Shown: in pieces, positions 21,286-33,063 of the stretch
Numbering within the stretch: position 1 is the first letter of the stretch
Layout of the letters: each line of letters begins with the position of its first letter
Assembly: GCF_003265705.1 (NCBI RefSeq)
Contig: NW_020312775.1
Coordinates: 3,800,822 to 3,864,821, forward strand
DNA from: Callorhinus ursinus
Taxonomy: Eukaryota; Chordata; Mammalia; Carnivora; Otariidae
Direction of reading: 5' to 3'
Length of the DNA stretch: 64,000 bases
Program-made: the position numbers and the translations under genes
Notes under the pieces: generated by a model
Told to the model about the DNA's origin: nothing
The model's input: the letters and a program-made list of their open reading frames with translations, nothing else
The model's database searches: none

Positions 21286-24200
21286 CTCACATCATCTTTA
21301 TCCATCCATCTGTTGATGGACATCTAGGCTTTTTCCATAGTCTAGCTATTGTGGACATTGCTGCTATAAACATTGGGGTGCATATGCAACTTCTTTTCAC
21401 AATATCTGTATCTTTGGAGTAAATACCCAGTAGTGCAATTGCTGGGTCATAGGATAGCTCTATTTTCAACTTTCTGAGGTGCCTCCATACTGTTTTCCAG
21501 AGTGGCTGCACCAGCTTGCATTCCCACCAAAAGTATAGGAGGGTTCCCTTTCTCCACATCCTTGCCAGCATCTGTCGTTTCCTGACTTGTTAATTGTAGC
21601 CATTCTGAATGGTGTAACGTGGTATTTTATTGTGGTTTTGATTTGTATTTCCCTGATGCCAAGGGATGTGGAGCATTTTTTCATCTGTCTGTTGGCCATT
21701 TTTATGTCTTCCTTGGAGAAATGTCAGTTCATGTCTTCTGCACATTTCTTGACTGGATTATTTATTTTCGGGTGTTGAGTTTGATAAGTTCTTTATAGAT
21801 TTTGGATACTAGCCCTTTATCTGATATGTCACTTACAAATATCTTCTCCCATTCTGTAGCTTCTCTTTTGGTTTTGTTGACTATTTTCTTTGCTGTGCAA
21901 AAGCTTTTTATCTTGAGGAAGTCCTAATAGTTCATTTTTGTCCTTGCTTCCCTTGCCTCTGGCAAAATGTTTCTACGAAGGAGTTGGTGCAGTGAAGTCA
22001 AAGAGGTTGCAGCCTGTGCTCTCCTTTAGTATTTTGATGGATTCCTGTCTCACATTTAGGTCTTTCAACCATTTTGAGTCTATTTTTGTGCATGGCGTGA
22101 GGAAATGGTCCAGTTTCATTATTCTGCATGTGGCTGTCCAATTTTCCCAACACCATTTGTTGAAGAGACTGTCTTTTTTACATTGGACATTCTTTCCTGC
22201 ATTGTCAAAGATTAGTTGACTATAGAGTTGAGGGTCCATATCTGGGCTCTCTATTCTGTTCCATTGATCTGTGTGTCTCTTTTTGTGCCAGTACCATACT
22301 GTCTTGATGATGACAGCTTTGTAATAGAGCTAGAAGTCCGGAATTGTGATGCCACCAGCTTTGCTTTTCTTTTTCAACATTCCTCTGGCCATTCGGGGTC
22401 TTTTCTGGTACCATACAAATTTTAGGATTATTTGTTCCATTTCTTTGAAAAAAGTTGATGGTATTTTGATAGGGATTGCATTAAATGTGTAGATTGCTCT
22501 AGGTAGCCTAGACATTTTCACATTATTTGTTCTTCAAATCCATGGGCATAGAATGTTTTTCCATTTCTTTGTGTCTTCCTCAATTTCTTTCATGAGTATT
22601 CTATAGTTTTCTGAGTACAGATTCTTTGCCTCTTTGGTTAGATTTATTCCTAGGTATCTTATAGTTTTGGGTGCAATTGTAAATGAGATCAACTCCTTAA
22701 TTTTGCTTTCTTCTGTCTTGTTGTTGGTGTGTAGAAATGCCACTGATTTCTGTGCATTGATTATAAAACCTGCCACTTTACTGAATTCGTGTATGAGTTC
22801 TAACAGTTTTGGGGTGGAGTCTTTTGGGTTTTCCACATAAAGTAACATATCATCTGCAAAAAGTGAGAGTTTGATTTCTTCTTTGACAATTCAGATGGCT
22901 TTTATTTATTTTTTTTGTTGTCTGATTGCTGAGGCTAGGACTTCTAGTACTATGTTGAATAGCAGTGGTGGTAGTGGACATCCCTGCCATGTTCTTGACC
23001 TTTAGGGGAAAAGCTCTCAGTTTTTCCCCATTGAGAGTGATATTCACTATGGGTTTTTCACAGATGACTTTTATGATATTGAAGAATTTTAATCAAGAAA
23101 ACATGCTGTACCTTGTTGGATGCTTTTTCTGCATCTATTGAGAGGATCATATGGGTCTTGTTCTTTCTTTAATTAATGTATTGTATCACATTGATTGATT
23201 TGTGGTTGTTGAACAAACTTTGTAGCCCAGGAATAAATCCACTTGGTCATGGTGAATAATACTTTTAATGTACTGTTGGATCCTATTGGCTAGTATTTTA
23301 GTGAGAATTTTTGCATCCATGTTCATCAGGGATATTGTTCTGTAGTTCTCCTTTTTGATGGGGTCTTTGTCTGGTTTTGGGATCAAGGTAATGTTGCTTC
23401 ATAAAATGAGGTTGGAAATTTTCCTTGTATTTCTATTTTTTTGGAAAGTTTCAGAAGAACAGGTATTAACTATTCTTTAAATGTTTGGTAGAATTCCCCT
23501 GGGAAGTCATCTGGCCCTTGGCTCTTGTTTGTTGGGAGATTTTTTATTACTGTTTCAAATTCCTTACTGGTTATGGGTCTATTCAGGTTTTCTATTTCTT
23601 CCTGGTTCAGCTCTGGTAGTTTATATGTCTCTAGGAATGCATCCATTTCTTCCAGATTATCTAATTTGCCTGCATATAGTTGCTCATAATATGTTTTTAT
23701 AATTGTTTGTATTTCTTTGGTGTTGGTTGTGATCGCTCTTCTTTCATTCATGGTTTTATTTATTTGGGTACTTTCTCTTTTCTTTTTAATTAGTCTGACC
23801 AGGGGTTTATCAATCTTATTAATTCTTTCAAAGAACCAGGTCCTAGTTTCTTTGAGATGTCTACTGTTCTTTTGATTTCTATTTCATTGATTTCTGCTCT
23901 GATCTTTATTATTTCTCTTCTCCTACTGAGTTTAGGTTTTATTTGCTGTTCTTTCTCCAGCTCCTTTAGGTGTAGGGTTATGTTGTGTATTTGAGACCTT
24001 TTTTGTTTCTTGAGAAAAGCTTGTATTGCTATATACTTTCCTCTTAGGACTGCCTTTGCTGTGCCCCAAAGATTTTGAACAGTTGTGTTTTCATTTTTAT
24101 TCATTTCCATGAAATTTTTAATTCTTTAATTTCCTGGTTGACCCATTCATTCCTTATAAGGATGCTCTTTAGCCTCCATGTATTTCAGTTCTTTCCAACG

Positions 24201-24905
24201 TTCCTCTTGTGATTGAGGTCTAGTTTCAAAGCATTGTGTTCCAAAAATATGCAGGGAATGATCCCAATCTTTTCGTACCTGTTGAGACCTGATTTGTGAC
24301 CCAGGAAGTGATCTATTTTGGAAAATGTTCCATGTGCGCTAGAGAAGAATGTGTGTTCTGTTGCTTTGGGATGGAATTTTCTGAATATATCTGTGAAGTC
24401 CATCTGGTCCAGTGTGTCATTTAAAGCGTTTATTTCCTTGTTGATCTTTTGCTTAGATGATCTCTCCATTTCAGTGAGGGGGGTGTTAAAGTCCCCTACT
24501 ATTATTGTATTATTGTCAATGTGTTTCTTTGTTTTTGTTATTAATTGGCTTATATAATTGGCTGCTCCCATGTTAGGGGCATAGATATTTACAATTGTTA
24601 GATCTTCTTGTTGGATAGACCTTTTAAGTAGGATACAGTGTCCTACCTCATCTCTTATTACAGTCTTTGGCTTAAAATCTAATTTGTCTGATATAAGGAT
24701 TGCCACCCCAGCTTCCTTTTGATGTCCGTTAGCATGATAAATGATTTTCCACTCTGTCACTTTAAATATAGAGGTGTCTTTTGGTCTAATATTAGTCTCT
24801 TGCAAACAACATATTGATGGGTCTTGCTTTTTTAACCAATATGATACCCTTTATCTTTTGATTGGGGCATTTAGCCCATTTACATTCAAGGTAACTATTG
24901 AAAGA
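21110..24905 (-). pseudogene. L1 copy B ORF2 (endonuclease-reverse transcriptase), broken
   Basis: ORF2 protein nicks target DNA with an N-terminal APE-type endonuclease and primes reverse transcription there. The endonuclease is largely open at 24185-24805 (GVAILISDKLDFK, GDFNTPL), but the usual SDH catalytic triplet near its end reads LEH (in IFLEHNALKL). Reverse-transcriptase pieces follow in different frames: 23790-24110, 23470-23751, 23186-23386 and 22534-22848, the last just after an FADD active-site motif at 22849-22860. The C-terminal cysteine region ([10 protein letters not shown]) is at 21466-21699. Many frameshifts and stops make it inactive. Confidence 0.9.
21246..21282. repeat. 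(GT)n microsatellite in the L1 ORF2 3' end
   Basis: About 18 GT units inside L1 copy B, at the place corresponding to the last part of ORF2. The L1 at 63293-64000 has a GT tract at the same element position (around 63687). Confidence 0.95.
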
Positions 24906-25964
24906 TATGAATTTAGTGCCATTGTATTGCCTGTAAGATGATTGTTACTGTATATTGTCTCTGTTCTTTTCTGGTCTATGTTACTTTTGGGTTCTCTCTT
25001 TGCTTCGAGGACCCCTTTCAATATTTCTTGTAGAGCTGGTTTGGTGATCACAAATTCCTTTAGGTTCTTCTTGACCTGAAAGCTTTTTATCACTCCTTCT
25101 ATTTTCAGGGACAGTCTAGCTAGATAAAGTACTCTTGGCTGTATATTTTTCTTGTTTAGTTCCCTGAGTATATCATGCCAGTCTTTTATGGCCTGCCAGG
25201 TCTCTGTGGATAGGTCTGCTGCCAATCTAATGTTTCTACTGTTGAAGGTTACAGACTTCTTGTCCCAAGCTGCTTTCAGGGTTTTCTTTTTGTCTCTGAG
25301 ACTTGTAAGTTTTACTATTAGATGTTGGGATGTTGACTTATTTTTATTGATTTTCAGGGGGGTTCTCTGTGCCTCCTGGATTTTGATACCTGTTTCTTTC
25401 CCCAAATTAGGGAAGTTCTCTGCTATAATTTCTCCAATATACCTTCTTTCCCCAATTTAGGGAAGTTCTCTGCTATAATTTGCTCCAATATACCTTCTGC
25501 CCCTCTCTTTGTTTCTTCTTCTTCTGGGATCCCATTTATTCTAATATTGTTTTGTCTTATGGTATTACTTATCTCTCAAATTCTGCCCTCGAGATCCAGT
25601 AGTTATCTCTCTTTTTCTAAGCTTCTTTATTTTCCATCATTTGGTCTTTTATATCACTAATTCTATCTTCTGCCTCATTTATCCTAGCAGTTAGAGCCTC
25701 CATTTTTTATTGCACCTCATTAATAGCCTTTTTGATTTCGACTTGTTTAGATTTTAGTTCTTTTATTTCTCCAGAAAGGTTTTCTCTAGTATCTTCCATG
25801 CTGTTTTCAAACCCAGGTATTATGTTTATAATCATTATTCTGAACTCTAGTTCTGACATCTTACTAATGTCTGTATGGATTAGGTTCCTGGCAGTCGGTA
25901 CTGCCTCTTGTTCTTTTTTTTTTTCTTTTGAGGTGTGTTGAGGTGTGTTTTTCCATTTTCTCAT
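24880..25964 (-). pseudogene. L1 copy B ORF1, broken by a 50-bp tandem duplication
   Basis: The N-terminal part at 25707-25964 (KEKKKEQEAVPTARNL, then acidic/basic coiled-coil residues) is followed by frame breaks. The RRM and C-terminal domain are open at 24851-25405 (STSQHLIVKLTSLRDKK, then LSTETWQAIKDWHDIL and LYLARLSLKIEG). The C-terminal frame runs on past the normal ORF1 end into the ORF2 start (MALNSYLSIVTLNVNGLN), so the usual intergenic stop is lost. A 50-bp tandem duplication (25401-25500) shifts the frame. Confidence 0.85.
25401..25500. repeat. 50-bp tandem duplication in L1 copy B ORF1
   Basis: Units at 25401-25450 and 25451-25500 both carry 'gggaagttctctgctataat' and 'ctccaatataccttct', 50 bp apart with a few differences. 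Copy A has a single unit at the matching place (about 501-540). Confidence 0.9.
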
Positions 25965-25989
25965 TTTGCCCAGAGGAGAATAGATGAAT

Positions 25990-27708
25990 GAGAGAACAAA
26001 ATGCTAAAAGGGTAACAATGACCCCAGAGAAATATACACTAAACAAATCAGAAGAGACCCAAACCAGGGGAATAGGAAAAAAAAAAAAAAGAATATGATC
26101 AGGCTGGTGAATAGAACAGAGCCATACACTAGATTTTGGGTGTATTTTGAGCTGTTAGAAGAAACTGAATTCCAAAATTTTAAAGAATGAAAAACATATA
26201 TATACAAAAATAAGGTTAAATACAATGAAGGGATAGAATATGACTATAAAAATTAAAATTAAAAATATTTTAAAAAAGGAATTGATAAGACATTGGTTGA
26301 AAAAAGAAAGAAGAAAAATTTAAAACACAAGAGAGAGAATGTGATAAGGTAGGTGAAAAAACAGAGCCATACACTAGCATACACCAGATTTTGGGTATAC
26401 TTTGGTCTGTTAGATGAAACTGCATCCCAAAATTTTAAAGAAAGAAAAACATATATATATATATGAAGGGCTAGAATATGACTGTAAAAATGAAAATTAA
26501 AAAAAGATTTTAAAAAAGGAATTTATAAGAAGTTAATTAAAAAGGGAAAGAAGAAAAATTCAAAAAAAAAGAAAGAAAAAGAAAGAAATATGAATAAAAT
26601 AAAAAAAAATAAAGTTTAAAGACTAAAGAATCATGGGGAAAAAGCCATGAATTCTATATGCTGTATTCTCCTAGCGCTGGGGTTTTGCCTTTCTCGTTGA
26701 TTGGTAAACTTGGTCTTGGCTGGATGTTCTTGCTGATCTTCTGGGGGAGAGGCTTGTTGCAGAGATTCTCATATGTCTTTGCCTAAGGTGGAATTGTACC
26801 GCCTTTGCCAGGGGCCAGGATAAGTAATCTGCTCGGGTTTGCTCTCGGTAGCTTTTGTTTGTGAAAGCTTTCCGTACAGCTTTGGAGGTTGAAAGTGAAA
26901 ATGTCGACCTCTGAATCTCTAGTCCAGGAGGAAATGAGACCTTGATGCCCCACTACTCAGTGAGCCCTCATAGAAAAGCATTCAAATCACTCCTGTCTGC
27001 CTGTTCTCCAGCTGCAGTCCATGTTCACTGGCTTGTGAGCGAGCATTTCTATCGCTGGCATACGACCCCTTTGGAGTCTCCAAACCCAGGAGATTCCTGC
27101 AGCGGGCTCCTGCACCACTCCTCCTGGGGGAGGAAGGGGAGTCTTCCCAGGTCTGCCGCTTGTTGGGTCCCTGCTCAAAGAGCAGTGGCCCAACTGTGCC
27201 TCGGATCACAGTTTATGGCAATCCCATGCTGAAAGCCCACTCCATGGCTCCATCTTTGCAGCTGGCTTCCCTGCTTCAATACCTGGGACCCCTGCCACAC
27301 TCAAGCACCCTTGGTCTTTCTGTGACCCCAAGGGTCCTGAGACCACACTCTCCCAGCGAGGGTTCCACACCCCGCTTAGCCACTGGAGTGACATTCCTCA
27401 GTGGAGCAGACTTCTAAAAGTTCTGATTTTGTGCTCTGCTGCTCTATCCTTTGCTGGTAGCCAGCTGATGGAGGCTCCCTCCCGCCATGGTCTATCTTCC
27501 CAAATACCGCCTTGAATTCATTTCTCCACATGACCTTCCTTCCAAAAACTGGTCACTTTTCTGTTTGGAGTGTTGCTGCTATTCTTTTCTTCAATTTCCT
27601 GTTGAGTTTGTAGGTGTTCTGAATGGTTTAATAACTATTTAGCTGAATTCCTGGGACCAAATGAAATTTAGGTCTCCTACTCATCCGCCATCCTGTTCCT
27701 CCTGAACC
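25990..27708 (-). promoter_or_regulatory. L1 copy B 5' UTR / internal promoter region
   Basis: Same arrangement as copy A: an A-rich ORF1-proximal half with two tandem monomers (about 26085-26330 and 26331-26580, period about 246 bp) and a GC-richer distal half to 27708. Confidence 0.7.
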
Positions 27709-27717
27709 TCCCTATTG

Positions 27718-27952
27718 CTTTTCATGCCTTTTTTCTGTTCCTTCACAAAACCCACATTTCATTGCTTGTGATGCTAAAAGCTTAAAACCTTCTATGTCCC
27801 AGCCAATTACTGAGGAAACAAGTCAACTGGGGATGTGATAGATAGGGAGAGATATTTTTTCCTCTACCTCACCCCTGACTTGTGTTTTACTAGTAATAGC
27901 ATAGTTGAAAAGCCTTGCTCTTTTCCTTTTCTGTGAACAAGTTAGAATCATA
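27718..27952. other. Unique spacer between two L1 insertions
   Basis: About 235 bp of non-repeat sequence separating copies B and C. No gene seen. It shows that the two L1s are independent insertions, not a tandem duplication. Confidence 0.7.
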
Positions 27953-28276
27953 TGCATTTGCCTCTCTTTTTTTAAAATTTACTTTTTATTTTTATTTTTT
28001 ATTTTATTATATTATGTTAGTCACCATACAATACATCATTAGTTTTTGATGTAGTGATCCACTATTCATTGTTTTCATATAACACCTAGTGCTCCATGTA
28101 GTCAGTACATGCCCTGCTTAATACCCATCACTGGGTTAACCCATCACCTCACCCCCTTCCCTTCTAAAACCCTCAGTTTGTTTCTCAGAGTACATAGTCT
28201 CTCAAGGTTCATCTCTCCCACTGATTTCCCCCCTTCATTTTTCCCTTCTTTCTCCTAATATCCTCCATGCTATTTC

Positions 28277-31200
28277 TTATGTTCCACAAATAAGTGAAAC
28301 CATATGATAATTGACTTTCTCTGCTTGACTTATTTCACTTAGCATAATCTCCTCCAGTCCCAACCATGTTGATGTAAAAGTTGGGTATTCATCCTTTCTG
28401 ATGGCTGAGTAATATTCCATTGTATATATGGACCACATCTTCTTTATCCATTCATCTGATGAAGGGCATCTCGGCTTTCCATATTTGGCTATTGAGGACA
28501 TTGCTACTATGAACATTGGGATCCATATGGCCCTTCTTTTCACCCCATCTGTGTCTTTGGGGTAAATACCCAGTAGTTCAATTGTTGGGTCATAGGGTAG
28601 CTCTATTTTTAATTTTCTGAGGCATCTCCACACTGCTTTCCAAAGTGGCTGTACCAACTTGCATTCCCACCAACAGTGTAAGAGGGTTCCCCTTTCTCCA
28701 CAACCTCTCCAACCTTTGTTGTTTCTTGCCTTGTCCACTTTTGCCATTCTAAATGGTATAAGTTGGTATCTCAATGTGGTTTTGATTTGCATTTCCCTGA
28801 TGGCTAGTGATGATGAATATTTTTTCGTGTGTCAGTTAGCCATTTGTATGTCTTCTTTGGGGCAATGTCTGTTCATGTCTTCTGCCCATTTTTTTGACTT
28901 ATTTGTTTTTGGGGTGTTGAGTTTGAGAAGTTCTTTACAGAACTTGGAAATCAGTGCTTTGTCTGTGGTGTCATTTGCAAATATCTTCTCCCATTCTGTA
29001 GGTTGCCTCTTTGTTTTGTTGACTGTTTCCTTTGCTGTGTAGAAGATTTTTATCTTGATGAAGTCCCAAAAGTTCATTTTTGCTTTTGTTTCATTAGCCT
29101 TTGGAGACTTGTCTTGAAAGAAGTTGCTGTGGCCGATGTCAAAGAACTTATTGCCTATGTTCTCCTCTAGGATTTTGAGGACTCCTGTCTCACATTGAGG
29201 TCTTTCTTCCATTTTGAGTTTATCTTTTTGTATGGTGTAGAGAATGGTCAACTTTCATTCTTCTGTATATAGCTGTCCAATTTTCCCAGCAGCATTTATT
29301 GAAGAGACTGTCTTTTTTTCCATTGCATATTTTTCCTGCTTTGTCAAAGTTTATTTGACCATAGAGTTTAGGGACCATATCTGGGATTTCTATTCTGTTC
29401 CATTGGTCTATATGTCTGTTTCTGTACCATTACCATGCTGTCTTGGTGATCACTGCTTTGTAATATAGCTTGAAATTGGGCAACATGATGCCCCCAGCCT
29501 CATTTTTCTTTTTCAACATTCCTTTGGTTATTCAGGGTCTTTTCTGATTCCGTACAAATTTTAGGAGTGTTTGTTCCAGCACTTTGAAAAATGTCATTGG
29601 AATTTTGATTGGGATGGCATTGAAGTTATAGATTGCTCTGGGTAGCATAACATTTTAACAATGTTTATTTTTCCAATCCATGAGCATGGAATATTTTTCC
29701 ATTTTGTGTCTTCAATTTCTTTCATGAGTGTTCTGTAGTTCCTAGAGTATAGATCTTTTACCTCTTTGGTTAGGTTTATTCCGAGGTATCTTATGGTTTT
29801 TGATGCTATTGTAAATGGAATCGTTTCTCTAATTTCTCTTCCTACAGTTGCATTGTTAGTGTATAAGAAAGCAACTGATTTCTGTGCATTGATTTTGTAT
29901 TCTGCCACATTATTGAATTGTTGTATGAGTTCTAGTAATTTAGGGGTGGAGTGTTTTGGGTATTCCACATAACATATCATGTCATCTGTGAAGAGAGAGA
30001 GTTTGACTTCTTCTTTGCCAATTTGAATACGTTTTATATCTTTTTGTTGTCTGATTGCTGTTGCTAGGACTTCTAGTACCGTGTTGAACAATAGTGGTGA
30101 GAGTGGGCATCCTTGTTCTGTTCCTTATCTTAAGGGAAAGCTCTCAGGTTTTCCCCGTTGAGGATGATATTCGCTCTTGGTTTTTCATAGATGGATTTTA
30201 TGATCTTGAGGAATGTTCCCTCTATCCCTATACTCTGAAGTTTTAATCAGGAAAGGATGCCGTATTTTGTCAAATACTTTTTCTGCATCAATTGAGAGGA
30301 CCATATGTTTCTTCTCTCTTCTCTTATTAATGTGTTCTATCACATTGATTGATTTGCGAATGTTGAACCACGCTTGAGTCCCTGGGATAAATCTCACTTG
30401 GTCATGGGGGATGATCCATTTAATGTATTGTTGGATACTATTAGCTAGGATTTTGTTGAGGATTTTGGAATCCATATTCATCAGGGACATTGGTCTGAAA
30501 TTATCCTTTTTGATGGGGTCTTGGCCTGGTTTGGGGATTAAGGTAATGCTGGCCTCATAGAATGAGTCTGTAAGCTTTCCTTTTGTTTTTATTTTTTGAA
30601 ACAGCTTCAGGAGAATAGGTATAATTTCTCCTTTGAATGTTTGGTAGAATTCCCCAGGGAATCCATCAGGCCCTCGACTCTTGTTTTTTGGAGGTTTTTG
30701 ATCACTGCTCCAATCTCATTACTGATTATTGGCCTATTAAGGTTGTCAATTTCTTCCTGTTTCAGTATTGGCAGTTTATAGGTTTCTAAGAAGGCATCCA
30801 TTTCATCCAGGTTGCTCAATTTATTGGTATATAGTTTTTGATAGTAATTTCTAATAATTGTTTCTATTTCCTTGGTGTTAGTCGTGATCTCTCCCCTTTC
30901 ATTTATAATTTTATTAATTTGGGTCCTTTCTCTTTTCTTTTGGATAAGTCTGGCCAGAGGTTTATCGATCTTATTAATTCTTTCAAAGAAACAGCTTCTA
31001 ATTTCATTGATCTGATCTACTGTGTTTCTCGTTTCTAATCCATTGATCTCTGCTGTAATCTTAATTATTTCTCTTCTAATGCATGGCTTAGGGATCGTTT
31101 GTTGCTTTTTCTCTAGTTCTTTAAGGTATAAAGTTAGCTGGTGAATTCGGAATTTTTCCATTTTTTTGAGTGAGGCTTGGTTGGCTATGTATTTCCCCTT

Positions 31201-32094
31201 TAGGACCGCCTTTGCAGTATCCCATAGGATTTGGACCAATATTTTTTTCATTCCCATTGCTTTCCATGAATTGTTTAAGTTCTTCTTTGATTTCCTGGTT
31301 GACACAAACATTCTTGAGCAGACTGGTCTTTAGCTTCCAAGTGTTTGAATTTCTGCCAATTTTTTTCTTGTGATTTTAAAGTACAGTTTTCCAGTTTTAC
31401 AGCATTATGGTCTGAGAATATGCAGGGAATAATCTCAATCTTTTGGTACTGGTTGAGACCAGATTTGTGACCCAGTATGTGGTCTATTCTGGAGAAAGTT
31501 CCATGTGTGCTCAAGAAGAAGGAGTATCCTGTTGTTTTAGGGTGGAATGTTCTGTATGTATCTATGAGGTCCATCTGGTCCAGCGTGTCATTCAAAGCTC
31601 TTGTTTCTTTGTTGATTTTCTGCTTAGATGATCTGTCTATTGCTGAGAGTGGAGTATTGAGGTCTCCCACAATTAATGTATTGTTATCAATATGACTTTT
31701 TATTTTGGTTAACAGTTGGCTTATTTAGATGGCTGCTCTCATGTTGGGGGCATAGATATTTACAATTGTTAGATCTTCTTGTTGGATGGACCCTTTAAGA
31801 ATGATATAATGTCCTTCTGTGTCTCTAACTACAGTCTTTAGTTTAAATTCTAATTTGTCTGATATAAGAATTGCTACCTCATGTTTCTTTTGAGGTCCGT
31901 TGGCATGGAAGATGGATCACCATCCCTTCATTTTCAGTCTGGATATATCTAGGTGCAAAATGAGTCTCTTGTAGACAGTATAGGGATGGGTCCTGTCTTT
32001 TTATCCAAACTGCAACCCTGTGCCATTTTATGGGAGCATTTAGGCTGTTCACATTGAGAGCGATTATTGAAAGATATAAATTTATTGTCATCAT
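28277..32094 (-). pseudogene. L1 copy C ORF2, broken
   Basis: Starts at 32094 (MMTINLYLSIIALNVNSLN, with the QETH endonuclease motif). The rest of the endonuclease is at 31275-31670 (MGDLNTPLS, FSDHNAVKL, catalytic residues kept). A linker and early reverse transcriptase follow at 30607-31311, motif A at 30185-30490 ([11 protein letters not shown]), and the active-site region at 29594-30091, where the usual FADD reads FTDD. Then come 28832-29251 and a C-terminal cysteine domain at 28277-28792 ([18 protein letters not shown]) ending in a stop. At least six frame breaks separate these parts. The C-terminal 171 codons are open. Confidence 0.9.
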
Positions 32095-32144
32095 GTTGCC
32101 TATGAAGTCCTTGTTTCTATGGATTGTCCCTGTAAATTTCTGTT

Positions 32145-32996
32145 CTATATCTCTCTTGGGGTCTTTATCCTTTTATAGAACCCCCCCCTTAATATTTCTT
32201 GCATGGTCAGCTTAGTGGTCAGGTAGTCTTTCAGTATCTGCCGGTGTTGGAAGCTTTGCATTTTTCCATCCATTTTAAATGACAGACTTGCTGGATAAAG
32301 TATTCTTGGCTGCATGTTCTTCTCATTTAGTACCCTGAATATGTCTTGGCAGGCCTTTCTGGCTTGCCAGGTCTCTGTGGATAGGTCTGATGTTATTCCG
32401 ATGTTCCTCCCTCTGTACATAAGGAATCTCTTCCCCCTAACTGCCCTTAACATGGTTTCCTTGGCTCTAAGATTTGCGAGTTTTACTATTACATGCCTGG
32501 GTGTTGGCCTGTTTTCCTTGATATGGGGAGGGGTCTTCTCTGCCTCTAGGACATGAATGTTTGTTTCATTCCCCAGATTAGGGAAGCTCTCAGCTACAAT
32601 TTGCTCAAATATATTTTCTAGTCCTCTCTCTCTCTCCACCTCCTCAGGGATTCCAGTAATTCTGACATTCGAACATTTCATGGTGTCACTTATATCTCTG
32701 ATTCTATTTTCATGTATTCTGAGTTGTTTTTCCCTGGCCTCCTCTTTTCTTTTCTTGTCTATTAATTGGTCTTCTAGATAACTAATCCGTTCTTCTGCCT
32801 CACTTACCCTAGCTGGTACATTATCTAGATTAGATTGGCTCTCATTGATAGCATTTTTATGTTCTGCCAATTCAGCTTTCCTTTCTGCCCTTAGAGACTC
32901 TAAGTTGTCATTAATGGATTTCTTCATTCTAGCTATTGTCTTCACAATTGCCAGCCTGAATTCCATCCCCGATATCTTAGTTATATCTGAATGCAT
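32145..32996 (-). CDS. L1 copy C ORF1 protein, open frame of 283 codons
   Basis: RNA-binding nucleic-acid chaperone of L1 particles. From MHSDITKISG the frame is open for 283 residues. Residues 1-110 form a coiled coil rich in E/K/R with heptads (SEAEERISYLEDQLIDKK). Residues 110-215 form the RRM (VRITGIPEEVERERGLENIF, FPNLGNETNIHVLEAEKTP, RHVIVKLANLRAKE). Residues 215-283 form the C-terminal domain (STETWQARKACQDIF, RILYPASLSFKMDG). The same frame stays open upstream past this ATG, while the likely original ATG near 33063 is in another frame, so the extreme N-terminus has a frameshift around 'aacccccaaac'. All three core domains survive, unlike in copies A and B. Whether it is expressed is unknown. 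Confidence 0.7.
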   Translation of the reverse strand: MHSDITKISGMEFRLAIVKTIARMKKSINDNLESLRAERKAELAEHKNAINESQSNLDNVPARVSEAEERISYLEDQLIDKKRKEEAREKQLRIHENRIRDISDTMKCSNVRITGIPEEVERERGLENIFEQIVAESFPNLGNETNIHVLEAEKTPPHIKENRPTPRHVIVKLANLRAKETMLRAVRGKRFLMYRGRNIGITSDLSTETWQARKACQDIFRVLNEKNMQPRILYPASLSFKMDGKMQSFQHRQILKDYLTTKLTMQEILRGGFYKRIKTPREI

Positions 32997-33063
32997 TTGT
33001 AAATCTGTGGCAAAAGTCGTAGTCCCAGAGTCTTTCCTGTTTGGGGGTTCCTCCTCATAGTCA

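Larger units (their letters stand above)
20828..27708 (-). mobile_element. Near-full-length carnivore LINE-1, copy B
   Basis: About 6.9 kb from the poly(A) complement (20830) through 3' UTR, ORF2, ORF1 and a 5' UTR that begins at 27708 with the complement of 'ccgccatcctgttcctcc'. Target-site duplication tccctattg at 20819-20827 and 27709-27717 supports a single target-primed insertion of the full unit. Same subfamily as copy A. Both frames are broken, so it is not autonomous. Confidence 0.95.

Noticed and set aside
24318..24557. Plus-strand frames inside L1 ORF2 regions
   Set aside because: Mirror frames of the minus-strand endonuclease and reverse-transcriptase coding sequence.
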